A stretch of 64,000 nt of DNA from Bradyrhizobium sp. CCBAU 051011 (GTDB lineage: Bacteria > Pseudomonadota > Alphaproteobacteria > Rhizobiales > Xanthobacteraceae): assembly GCF_009930815.1 (NCBI RefSeq), contig NZ_CP022222.1, forward strand, positions 6,676,501 to 6,740,500, in the 5' to 3' direction. Below the pieces are notes generated by a model. The model saw nothing but the letters and a program-made list of their open reading frames with translations. It did not search any database and was not told the DNA's origin. A program made the position numbers and the translations under genes. This document shows, piece after piece, positions 25,503 through 33,461 of the stretch. Positions within the stretch are counted from its first letter, which is position 1; each line of letters opens with the position of its first letter.

Positions 25503-26746
25503 CGCAGCATCCGGCGGTCAAGAATGGCGCCTATGATGTAGCCCGCGTGCGGGAAGATTTCCCCGCGCTGGCGATGAAGGTCTATGGCAAGCCGCTGGTC
25601 TATCTCGACAACGCTGCTTCCGCGCAGAAGCCGACCGCCGTGCTCGACCGCATGACGGAAGCCTATAAGACCGAGTACGCCAATGTGCATCGCGGCCTGC
25701 ATTACCTCGCCAATGCCGCGACCGAGGCTTACGAGGGCGCCCGCGCCAAGGTGGCGAAATTCATCAATGCGGCGCGCAGCGAAGAAATTATCTTCACCCG
25801 CAATGTCACCGAGGCCATCAATCTCGTGGCATCGTCCTGGGGCGAGCCCAACATCAAGCCGGGCGACGAGATCGTGCTCTCGATCATGGAGCACCACTCC
25901 AACATCGTGCCCTGGCACTTCCTGCGGGAGCGCCATGGCGCGGTGATCAAATGGGCGCCGGTCGACGACGAAGGCAATTTCCTGATCGAGGAATTTGAGA
26001 AGCTGCTGACGCCGCGCACCAAGCTCGTCGCGATCACCCAAATGTCGAACGCGCTTGGCACCTTCGTTCCGATCAAGGAAGTCGTGAAACTCGCTCATGA
26101 CCGCGGCATTCCGGTGCTGGTCGACGGCGCGCAAGGCGCGGTCCACCTGCCGATTGACGTACAGGACCTCGGTTGCGATTTCTATGCCTTCACCGGCCAC
26201 AAGATCTATGGCCCGACCGGGATTGGCGCGCTCTATGCCAAGCATGAGCACTTGGTGGCGATGCGGCCCTACAACGGCGGCGGCGAGATGATCCGCGAGG
26301 TGGCAAAGGATTGGGTCACCTATGGCGACCCGCCGCACAAGTTCGAGGCCGGAACGCCGCCGATCGTCGAGGCGATCGGGCTGGGCGCTGCGATCGATTA
26401 CGTCAACTCAATCGGCAAGGAGCGAATCGCCGCGCATGAGGAGGGCCTGCTTGCCTATGCTCAGGAGCGACTGCGCGAGATCAACTCACTGCGACTGATC
26501 GGCACCGCCCGTAACAAGGGTCCCGTGATTTCCTTCGAGATGAAGGGCGCGCATGCCCATGACGTCGCGACCGTGATCGACCGGCAGGGCATTGCGGTGC
26601 GCGCCGGCACCCATTGTGTGATGCCGCTTTTAGAGCGGTTCAACGTCACGGCCACCTGCCGCGCGTCGTTTGGAATGTATAATACCCGGGAAGAAGTCGA
26701 CCATCTGGCACAGGCGCTGATGAAGGCGCGGGAATTGTTCTCATGA
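25499..26746 (+). CDS. sufS: Cysteine desulfurase SufS (group II)
   Basis: A 415-residue PLP enzyme that supplies sulfur to SufBCD. K235 in 'FTGHKIYGPTGIGALY' holds PLP; C373 in 'VRAGTHCVMPLLERF' is the group II catalytic Cys in the RxGxHC motif, on a short loop that needs a sulfur acceptor. 'VYLDNAASAQKP' and 'YANVHRGLHYLANAATEAYE' are typical SufS segments. No SufE or SufU gene is in the operon, so the acceptor must be encoded elsewhere. It overlaps sufD upstream and sufT downstream, both as ATGA. Confidence 0.97.
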   Translation: MTQHPAVKNGAYDVARVREDFPALAMKVYGKPLVYLDNAASAQKPTAVLDRMTEAYKTEYANVHRGLHYLANAATEAYEGARAKVAKFINAARSEEIIFTRNVTEAINLVASSWGEPNIKPGDEIVLSIMEHHSNIVPWHFLRERHGAVIKWAPVDDEGNFLIEEFEKLLTPRTKLVAITQMSNALGTFVPIKEVVKLAHDRGIPVLVDGAQGAVHLPIDVQDLGCDFYAFTGHKIYGPTGIGALYAKHEHLVAMRPYNGGGEMIREVAKDWVTYGDPPHKFEAGTPPIVEAIGLGAAIDYVNSIGKERIAAHEEGLLAYAQERLREINSLRLIGTARNKGPVISFEMKGAHAHDVATVIDRQGIAVRAGTHCVMPLLERFNVTATCRASFGMYNTREEVDHLAQALMKARELFS

Positions 26747-27114
26747 GTGATACGGCCGAAGTCAAAACCGCCAACATGGAAACCCAGTCGGCGCTGCCGC
26801 CGGAGGAAACCGAGCGGCTAGGGACCGAAATTGTCGCCGCGCTGAAGACGGTATTCGATCCTGAAATCCCGGCCGACATTTATGAGCTCGGCCTGATCTA
26901 CAAGGTCGACCTCAAGGACGATCGCGCCGTCGACGTGACGATGACGCTGACCACGCCGAACTGCCCCGCAGCCGGCGAACTGCCGACCATGGTGGAGAAC
27001 GCCATCGCCAGCGTGCCCGGCGTCGGCGTCGTGAATGTCAATCTGGTGTGGGATCCGGCCTGGACGCCGGATCGCATGTCCGACGAGGCGCGCCTCGTCC
27101 TCAACATGTGGTGA
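26743..27114 (+). CDS. sufT: SufT (DUF59/MIP18-family Fe-S maturation factor)
   Basis: A 123-residue protein. After a polar 25-residue start, the MIP18/DUF59 fold appears as 'FDPEIPADIYELGLIYKVDL', 'VDVTMTLTTPNCPAAGELP' (the CP loop with the one conserved Cys), 'VPGVGVVNVNLVWDPAWTP' and 'MSDEARLVLNMW'. SufT/PaaD-like proteins help mature Fe-S proteins and are standard in suf operons. Start overlaps the sufS stop as ATGA. Confidence 0.93.
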   Translation: MSDTAEVKTANMETQSALPPEETERLGTEIVAALKTVFDPEIPADIYELGLIYKVDLKDDRAVDVTMTLTTPNCPAAGELPTMVENAIASVPGVGVVNVNLVWDPAWTPDRMSDEARLVLNMW

Positions 27115-27123
27115 AGGGGTCCG

Positions 27124-27537
27124 TTGCCGCAGCTATCCGGCGTCATCGAAACTGCACTTTACGTCGATGACCTCGACCGCGCCCGCGCGTTTTACGAGAA
27201 GGTGCTCGGGCTTGTGCCGCTGACGGCCGATTCGCGGTTTCTTGCTTACGATATCGGTGGCCGGAGCGTGCTGCTGCTCTTTCTCCGTGGCTCGACACCG
27301 GAGCCGATCCAGTTGCCCGGCGGGACAATTCCGCCACATGACGGCAGCGGCCCGATCCACATGGCCTTTGCCATCGCGGCGGCCGAATTGCCGGCCTGGG
27401 AAAAGTCGCTTGGTGAGCACGATGTCGCGATCGAGGGCAGGACGGATTGGCCGCGCGGCGGCAAGAGCATCTATTTCCGTGATCCTGACAATCACCTGCT
27501 GGAACTGGCGACGCCGGGAATATGGGCGATTTACTAG
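27124..27537 (+). CDS. VOC-family (glyoxalase-like) protein in the suf operon
   Basis: A 137-residue vicinal-oxygen-chelate protein: 'VIETALYVDDLDRARAFYEK' is the first beta-alpha-beta module, and 'GKSIYFRDPDNHLLELATPG' carries the closing Glu metal ligand. 'GPIHMAFAIAAAELPAWEKS' supplies a mid-chain His. Metal ligands are therefore largely present. The likely start is a TTG at 27124 with AAGGGG upstream. It resembles fosfomycin-resistance-like and dioxygenase-like VOC proteins; substrate unknown. It sits nine bases after sufT, so it belongs to the transcript even though it is not a core suf gene. Confidence 0.8.
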   Translation: MPQLSGVIETALYVDDLDRARAFYEKVLGLVPLTADSRFLAYDIGGRSVLLLFLRGSTPEPIQLPGGTIPPHDGSGPIHMAFAIAAAELPAWEKSLGEHDVAIEGRTDWPRGGKSIYFRDPDNHLLELATPGIWAIY

Positions 27538-27666
27538 GAAGCTTGCGGCTTGTTTCGACGGGTTCTGACCGAGTTCATGACGAGAGACCTTCACAGGGGG
27601 AATTTCGTTGTTATTTTAATGCCATGATAGTTCGCCGCCATGAGGCGACGCCGGAGATCGACCGCA

Positions 27667-28053
27667 ATGGATACCACCATCCAGTCCAAGCCGAAGCCGC
27701 GGCCCCGTCCGCAGGTCATGAAACTGACCGAGGCTGCCGCTACCCGGATCACGGAGCTGACCAAGCGCGCCGATTCCGAGATCGTCGGCCTGCGCGTCGG
27801 CATCAAAAACGGCGGCTGCGCCGGCCAGTCTTATACGGTGGAATACGCCCACGAGATTCGTCCGACCGACGAAGTGGTCGAGGACAAGGGCGTCAAGATC
27901 CTGGTCGATCCCAAGGCGGTCTTGTTCCTGCTCGGCACCGAGATGGACTACAAAGCCGACAAAATGCAGGCCCAGTTCATCTTCAATAATCCGAACCAGG
28001 TCTCCGCCTGCGGCTGCGGCGAGTCGGTGCAACTGACACCGGCGAAGGTGTAG
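27667..28053 (+). CDS. sufA: A-type Fe-S carrier (SufA/IscA family)
   Basis: A 128-residue A-type carrier protein that hands Fe-S clusters to apoproteins. 'MKLTEAAATRITELTKRA' begins the fold, and the three Cys ligands are in 'NGGCAGQSY' and 'SACGCGESV'. A 20-residue basic, Pro/Lys-rich N-terminal extension precedes it. The start at 27667 ('MDTTIQSKPK') has GGAG about ten bases upstream; a frame open to 27640 adds an Arg run. It lies 129 bases after the VOC gene and may have its own promoter in the AT-richer gap. Confidence 0.94.
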   Translation: MDTTIQSKPKPRPRPQVMKLTEAAATRITELTKRADSEIVGLRVGIKNGGCAGQSYTVEYAHEIRPTDEVVEDKGVKILVDPKAVLFLLGTEMDYKADKMQAQFIFNNPNQVSACGCGESVQLTPAKV

Positions 28054-28080
28054 CGATCGCATCGCCGGCGCGGTGAGCAA

Positions 28081-28527
28081 ATGGATCGCGAATTCCTGAC
28101 CGATCTGTTTGCCGATTTCGGCCCCGTCACCATCCGCCCGATGTTTTCAGGCTTTGGCATTTCCGCCGACGGCACCAATTTCGCGCTCGCCCTCAGGGCA
28201 GGTCTCTATTTCCGCGCCGATGACCAGACCATTCCGCAATTCGAGGCGGAAGGCTCGCAGCCGTTTCAGTATCAGACGCGGGCCAAGACGGTCACCGTGA
28301 ACTCGTACTGGCAATTGCCGGCACGGCTGTTTGACGATTCCGAGGAACTGGCCGCATGGGCGAGGGCGGCATTGGCCGCGGCGCAGCGTGCGGCCCTGCG
28401 CAAGCGGCCGAAGGCGCGCAAAGCGAAGGCGAAGGTTTCGGGGAAGGCTGCGCGCAAGCCGGCCTCGAAGCGAAAGGCGACGGGGGCGAGGAAGGCCGCG
28501 CGGACGAGGACGGCGCCGCGCAAATAG
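28081..28527 (+). CDS. TfoX N-terminal domain protein with histone-H1-like C-terminal tail
   Basis: A 148-residue protein. Residues 1-100 match the TfoX/Sxy N-terminal domain ('LFADFGPVTIRPMFSGFGIS', 'YWQLPARLFDDSEELAAWAR'). The last ~45 residues are a Lys/Arg/Ala tail ('RKAKAKVSGKAARKPASKRK') like histone H1 or AlgP, expected to bind nucleic acid. Full TfoX also has a C-terminal domain, absent here. TfoX activates competence genes with CRP in gammaproteobacteria; in alphaproteobacteria such single-domain proteins are common and uncharacterised. It starts 27 bases after sufA. Confidence 0.82.
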   Translation: MDREFLTDLFADFGPVTIRPMFSGFGISADGTNFALALRAGLYFRADDQTIPQFEAEGSQPFQYQTRAKTVTVNSYWQLPARLFDDSEELAAWARAALAAAQRAALRKRPKARKAKAKVSGKAARKPASKRKATGARKAARTRTAPRK

Positions 28528-28533
28528 ATGCCC

Positions 28534-29601
28534 TCAGGCGACCTGGCTGCGGGTCTCGTCGGCGTATTCGGGGTCGACTTCGCAGATCACGCGGTTGCGG
28601 CCGTTGCGCTTGGCGGCGTAGAGGCAGGCGTCCGCGCGCTCGATCAGCGAATCCGTGTCGTCGTCCGGCTTGAGCATGGAAACGCCGACCGAAATGGTGA
28701 CGCGGCCGAGAATCTCGCCGGTGGACTTCTTCTTCAACTCTTTCGCCATCACCGCGCGGCGGATGTGGTCGGCAACCGTCAGCGCCTGCCGCAGCCCGGT
28801 ATTCGGCAGCACGACCGCGAATTCCTCGCCGCCGTAACGGGCAGTGATGTCCTGGCCCTTGATGGTCTGCTTCAGCGACATCGCAACCAGCCGCAGCACC
28901 TGATCGCCGGTGAGATGACCGTAGGAATCGTTGAACGATTTGAAGTGGTCGATGTCGAACATCAGGAGCGACAGCGGCTCGCCGTTCGCCAGCGCCGTCC
29001 GCACCGCCATCTCGATCGAGCGGTCGAAATATTTGCGGTTGCCCAATCCGGTCAGCGGGTCGGTCAGGCTTTCGGCGCGGATCGCCTCTAAGCTGTGCTG
29101 AAGATTGCTGATCTCGGTCTTCGACAGCGCTAGCCGGTTCTCCAGCGCCTTGTTGGTCTCCTGCATCTCGCGTGTCGATTTCAAGAGGCCGTCAACGACC
29201 GCCTTGATCTGATCGCGGCTCTTGGCAGCCTTAAGTTTCTCGTTCGCGCCGCTCAGCCTGGAGTCATAGCTCTGCGACATGGCGAGCGCTTCGGTGATGA
29301 GCGTCATCACGTCGTCGATCTCGCCGATCACGCGCGCGCCGACCTTGTCGATGCGGTCGGATGCCTTGATGTGGGAGAGGTAGGTCTCGTAGATCTGTTC
29401 GAGATCGGCTTCGCTGAGCTTGCCGTTGCGCGCCAGCGTCTCGTTGATGATCTTGTTAAGCTGGGCGTTGTATCCGGTCGCGTAGACGTACCAGATTTCA
29501 TAGTTGCGCGGGACGGCGGTCTGGCGGAGGGACTTGATCTGGCCCAACGCGACTTCGGCAAACGCCATCGTGCGTTCGTGTTCGTCCAGCAGCTTGACCA
29601 C
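28534..29601 (-). CDS. Diguanylate cyclase (GGDEF protein), cytosolic
   Basis: A 355-residue protein with no membrane segment. Residues about 1-150 form a helical region ('RNYEIWYVYATGYNAQLNKI'), which I recall as shared by a subgroup of alphaproteobacterial GGDEF proteins, followed by a coiled coil (about 130-175). The GGDEF domain starts at 'DPLTGLGNRKYFD', with 'FDIDHFKSFNDSYGH' for magnesium and 'ARYGGEEFAVVLP' as the active GG[D/E]EF loop, so c-di-GMP synthesis is likely. The inhibitory I-site RxxD is KxxD ('KGQD') and may be weak. The start is a GTG at 29601 with GGACGG upstream; the ATG at 29568 is an alternative. Confidence 0.9.
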   Translation of the reverse strand: MVKLLDEHERTMAFAEVALGQIKSLRQTAVPRNYEIWYVYATGYNAQLNKIINETLARNGKLSEADLEQIYETYLSHIKASDRIDKVGARVIGEIDDVMTLITEALAMSQSYDSRLSGANEKLKAAKSRDQIKAVVDGLLKSTREMQETNKALENRLALSKTEISNLQHSLEAIRAESLTDPLTGLGNRKYFDRSIEMAVRTALANGEPLSLLMFDIDHFKSFNDSYGHLTGDQVLRLVAMSLKQTIKGQDITARYGGEEFAVVLPNTGLRQALTVADHIRRAVMAKELKKKSTGEILGRVTISVGVSMLKPDDDTDSLIERADACLYAAKRNGRNRVICEVDPEYADETRSQVA

Positions 29602-29730
29602 TGATCCGTCCCCAATAACGAGCAGCGCCGGTCGTTGCCGGGCAGCAGCAATGACTAAATTATCGCCGCCAAGTTAACGGAGGAGGATGAACGGCCGGTA
29701 AATGCTTCCGGCCGTCGGGTTCGACGCCGG

Positions 29731-31215
29731 TCAGACGCGGGCGCGAACGGGCCGCAAAAGAAATGCGGGAAGATGCGAGTGATCGGCGGGCTCCGATTCG
29801 ATCTCGCGATGGGCACGCCGCGGCTCAGGCCGTCCGATCGAGGGCACCCGCGAAGGCTGCGCAGCGGCTGGCGGCGTAAAGGCCTCAGCCTCAGGCTGCG
29901 GTCTGGCGTTGCGGCCCGTGCCCTTGGCGGGCCGCGGTTCGCGCTCGGCGCTCTTGTCGCTGCGCTTATCAGAACCCCTGGCGGCTCGCGGCTCGCGTTC
30001 GCGCCGCGGCTTGCGGCCGCCGCGCGATCCTTCTCGCGAGCGATGTTCGCGCGGCTGATCGCCGTCCTCGGACGTCTCCGAGTGCACGGCGTAATCGCCT
30101 TCGGCGGGGGGAATGTTTTTCCCGATCAGTCGTTCGATCGCAGCGATCGATTTGTTGTCGAGCGAGGTGACGATCGAAATCGCGGTGCCGGCGCGTCCGG
30201 CGCGACCGGTACGGCCGATGCGATGCACGTAGTCGTCGGCATGATGCGGCACGTCGAAATTGAAGACGTGGCTGACGGCGGGAATGTCGAGGCCGCGTGC
30301 GGCGACGTCGGAGGCAACCAGCAACGGGATCTCGCCCTTGCGGAATTGATCGAGCGCTGCGGTGCGCGCCGACTGGTCCATGTCGCCATGCAGGGCGCCG
30401 ACGCTGAAGCCGTGCTTCTGCAGCGATTTGTAAACGACGGCGACTTCGCGCTTGCGATTGCAGAAGATGATCGCGTTGTTGAGATCCTTGGCGTCGCGCA
30501 ACAGGCGGCGAAGGATTTCGCGCTTCTCGTGTGGCTCGCGGCCGCAACCGACCTGAAACTGCGATACGCCTGTCGCGGTCGTGGCGGGCTTGGAGACTTC
30601 GATGCGCTCGGGATTGTGCAGGAAGGTTTCGCTGATGCGGCTGATTTCCGGCGGCATCGTCGCGGTGAAGAACAGCGTCTGGCGTGTGAACGGCACCAGC
30701 TTGCAGATGCGTTCGATGTCGGGGATGAAGCCCATGTCCAGCATGCGGTCGGCTTCGTCGATCACCAGCAGTTCGACGCCGGTGAGAAGGAGACCGCCGC
30801 GCTCGGTGTGGTCGAGCAGGCGGCCTGGGGTTGCGATCAGGACGTCGACGCCGCGGGTCAGCTTGGAATCCTGGTCGCCGAACGAGACGCCGCCGATCAG
30901 GAGCGCAACGTTGAGTTTCTGGCCGGCGCCGTATTTGTCGAAGTTCTCTTTGACCTGAGCTGCGAGTTCGCGGGTCGGTTCGAGGATCAGGGTGCGGGGC
31001 ATTCGTGCCCGGGCGCGGCCCTTTTCCAGAAGCGTGAGCATGGGCAGGACGAAGGCGGCGGTCTTGCCGGTGCCGGTCTGGGCGATGCCGAGGACGTCGC
31101 GGCGGGCCAGAACGTGCGGGATTGCCTGTTCCTGGATGGGGGTGGGGGTGGTGTACCCGGTGGCCGCAACTGCGGCGAGGACCTTATCGGAAAGGCCGAG
31201 ATTGGAAAAAGACAT
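29731..31215 (-). CDS. DEAD-box RNA helicase (RhlE-like)
   Basis: A 494-residue ATP-dependent RNA helicase. Q-motif 'GYTTPTPIQEQAIP', Walker A 'AQTGTGKTAAF', 'PTRELAAQV', DEAD in 'VIDEADRMLDMGF', motif III as 'FTATMP' (TAT for SAT), and motif VI 'HRIGRTGRAGRAG'. The last ~110 residues are a basic, RGG/RER-rich low-complexity tail, typical of RhlE/DeaD proteins that remodel rRNA and mRNA. The start at 31215 ('MSFSNLGLSDKV') has GAGG upstream; a frame open to 31416 is not family-like. The caspase-like gene is divergent. Confidence 0.93.
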   Translation of the reverse strand: MSFSNLGLSDKVLAAVAATGYTTPTPIQEQAIPHVLARRDVLGIAQTGTGKTAAFVLPMLTLLEKGRARARMPRTLILEPTRELAAQVKENFDKYGAGQKLNVALLIGGVSFGDQDSKLTRGVDVLIATPGRLLDHTERGGLLLTGVELLVIDEADRMLDMGFIPDIERICKLVPFTRQTLFFTATMPPEISRISETFLHNPERIEVSKPATTATGVSQFQVGCGREPHEKREILRRLLRDAKDLNNAIIFCNRKREVAVVYKSLQKHGFSVGALHGDMDQSARTAALDQFRKGEIPLLVASDVAARGLDIPAVSHVFNFDVPHHADDYVHRIGRTGRAGRAGTAISIVTSLDNKSIAAIERLIGKNIPPAEGDYAVHSETSEDGDQPREHRSREGSRGGRKPRREREPRAARGSDKRSDKSAEREPRPAKGTGRNARPQPEAEAFTPPAAAQPSRVPSIGRPEPRRAHREIESEPADHSHLPAFLLRPVRARV

Positions 31216-31599
31216 TGAGCCTCTAGTCGACACCGCCGTTCGGAATCGAGGGTAAAAAGGCTGTCGCGTTTTGCCCCGAAACGGCGCGCTTTGAAAAGCT
31301 GGGGGCTCTGACTTACGCAGACGAGCGGCTAACCTAGGGAATCGCGTTTCGATCCAAGGCCGCGTTGAGCGCGAACATAGGGTCGAAATGACCAAAGTCA
31401 ATCTAGGAACCCCCATTGAAGCCCAAAAAGCTTAATGTTTTCGCACAAATAACGGCAAAAACCGTCATTTGGCCGTCAAATCCGGCCATCCCATTCCAAT
31501 CAAGAGAAGCTGTTGAACCGTGGGCAACGGGCCGCCGACTATGGCATGAAGCGGTATCGCACGGCCCAAAGGACGAATCGTGCGGATGGGGAATTCCAC

Positions 31600-33099
31600 A
31601 TGAAGGGTTGGCTTACCAGACTGCTCGCGGTGACGAGCCTCGCAACGTGCATCGCAGCCTTCGCCGCGCCCGCGTGTGCGGAAAGGCGCGTTGCGCTGGT
31701 GGTCGGCAACAACGACTACCGGAACGTGCCCAAGCTGCAGAAGGCGGTCAACGACGCCCGCACCATGGGCGATACGCTCAAGCAGCTCGGCTTCACGGTG
31801 ATGGTGGCGGAGAACCAGAACCGGCAGGCGTTCAGCCAGACGTTGCTGGCGTTCGACAAGGCGGTCGATGCCGGCGACACCGCGTTCTTCTTCTTCGCGG
31901 GCCACGGTTTCGAAATCGCGGGCCAGAACTTCCTGCTGCCGACCGACGTGCCGGCGGCAACCGAAGGGCAGGAGGAGCTGGTGCGCGACGCCTCGATCCT
32001 CGCCGACCGCATCATCGAACGGCTGCAGAACCGCAAGGTGCGCACCGCCATTTTGGTGTTCGACGCCTGCCGCAACAATCCGTTCGAGCGTCCCGGCACG
32101 CGCGCGGTTGCCGGCGGCGGCGGTCTCGCACCGATGACGCAATTGCCGGAAGGCGTGTTCTCGATCTTCTCGGCCGGTCCGCGGCAGACCGCGCTCGACC
32201 GGCTCTCCAATGACGACGCCAATCCCAATTCGGTGTTCACGCGCACCTTCGCCAAGGAGCTGACGCAGCCCGGCGCGAACCTCGTTCAGGTCGCGCAGCG
32301 CACGCGGCGCGCGGTCAGCGAACTGGCGGAGACCGTTCGTCACAAGCAGATCCCGGTCTATTTCGACCAGATGGTCGACGACGTTTTTCTGAACGGTCTT
32401 GCAAAAGCGCAGCCCGAGGCTGCAGTGCAATCCGCCGAGCCGCTGCAAAAGCTTGCGGCGTTGCCGCCGGTGCAGCAACTCAAGCCGCAGAACGATTCCA
32501 TCAACGCGCCGATCGCGATGTTCTCTCGCCACAACGGCGGATGGACCGTGGTGTTCTCGATCGCCGATCCGACGCTCGGCATTTCCTGGCGGATCGGGGA
32601 TAGCGGCAATTTCCGCGAGACCGGTTTCATGGACACGCTCGACCCGCGCACCCGCAAGCGGATGCCCAACCCGTCGATCGAACTGCCGGCCGATGCACCG
32701 GCTGCCGTGATCCAGGTGCGCTATGTCGACACCAATGGCGAGTTGCAGGGGCCGTTTCCGATCCGGTTCGATCCTGAAGCTGCGCTGATCCGCGACCAGC
32801 GCAAGATCCTCGACATGACGGCGACAAGCTGGCTGTCGTTCCGCGACTTCAACGGGCTGCTGGTCTATTACACGCACCTGATGTCGTATCGCTGCGCGAT
32901 CCGCGAGGTGCGCGTCGGCATCGACTCCGCGGTGCCGGACAAGGTTTTGAAAATGCCGCCTTGCGATCCCCGCGATCCCATCGCCATTCCGCATGATGCG
33001 ACGCCGTATTTGAAGCTCGCGCCGGCGACCAAGTCGGTTTCGGTGGAGTTGACGTACCGCGACGGCAGCGTGTCGGAGATCAAGAGTTTCAGGCGGTAG
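31600..33099 (+). CDS. Exported caspase-like (peptidase C14, metacaspase) protein with unassigned C-terminal domain
   Basis: A 499-residue protein with a Sec signal peptide (residues 1-27, ending 'AAFAAPACA'), so it acts in the periplasm or outside. The p20-like domain (about 29-280) has 'RRVALVVGNNDYRNVPKLQK' and both catalytic residues: H102 in 'FFFFAGHGFEI' and C157 in 'ILVFDACRNNPF', so a clan CD protease is plausible. Residues about 335-499 form a beta-rich region I cannot assign ('TVVFSIADPTLGISWRIGDS' to 'SVSVELTYRDGSVSEIKSF'), with two Cys (about 459 and 477). The ATG at 31600 follows GGATGGGGAA. Confidence 0.85.
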   Translation: MKGWLTRLLAVTSLATCIAAFAAPACAERRVALVVGNNDYRNVPKLQKAVNDARTMGDTLKQLGFTVMVAENQNRQAFSQTLLAFDKAVDAGDTAFFFFAGHGFEIAGQNFLLPTDVPAATEGQEELVRDASILADRIIERLQNRKVRTAILVFDACRNNPFERPGTRAVAGGGGLAPMTQLPEGVFSIFSAGPRQTALDRLSNDDANPNSVFTRTFAKELTQPGANLVQVAQRTRRAVSELAETVRHKQIPVYFDQMVDDVFLNGLAKAQPEAAVQSAEPLQKLAALPPVQQLKPQNDSINAPIAMFSRHNGGWTVVFSIADPTLGISWRIGDSGNFRETGFMDTLDPRTRKRMPNPSIELPADAPAAVIQVRYVDTNGELQGPFPIRFDPEAALIRDQRKILDMTATSWLSFRDFNGLLVYYTHLMSYRCAIREVRVGIDSAVPDKVLKMPPCDPRDPIAIPHDATPYLKLAPATKSVSVELTYRDGSVSEIKSFRR

Positions 33100-33158
33100 A
33101 GTTCTTGCCGGCGTTATACCCCGCGCAGGCGGGTACCCAGTACACCGCGGCCTTTCCA

Positions 33159-33274
33159 CGTCATTGCGAGCCAACGGGTCGGCGCGAAGCACCGCCCGAT
33201 GACAGGCTCCACGAAGCAATCCATCCTTCGGCATGCTCGGCGACAATGGATTGCTTCGCTCCGCAGCAATGACG
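33159..33274. repeat. MITE-like palindromic repeat
   Basis: A 116-base unit bounded by CGTCATTGC (33159-33167) / GCAATGACG (33266-33274), a perfect 9-bp inverted repeat, with an inner perfect 13-bp pair CGAAGCAATCCAT (33212-33224) / ATGGATTGCTTCG (33246-33258). It matches a sequence I remember as very frequent between genes in Bradyrhizobium; copy number cannot be judged here. Confidence 0.75.
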
Positions 33275-33353
33275 GTGGACAGAGCTTTGCATTCTCGCGG
33301 CGCACCGCGCCCGAGGTTTGCATGAACCTTCTTTCCTCCCTCCAAACGAGGGA

Positions 33354-33461
33354 GCAGGGAATGCCGGGTGCTTGCTGCACCCGCGGTCTCGTGTGCAATG
33401 TGTGGAAAGAAATGCGCACACGAGCATACAGGTACAGCCGAGGCACGCCGGCATTCCCTGC
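33354..33461. repeat. Second palindromic repeat
   Basis: A 108-base unit bounded by the perfect 14-bp pair GCAGGGAATGCCGG (33354-33367) / CCGGCATTCCCTGC (33448-33461). An inner pair CTCGTGTGC / GCACACGAG (around 33387-33425) gives a nested cruciform or RNA hairpin. It differs from the neighbouring unit at 33159. Confidence 0.7.
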
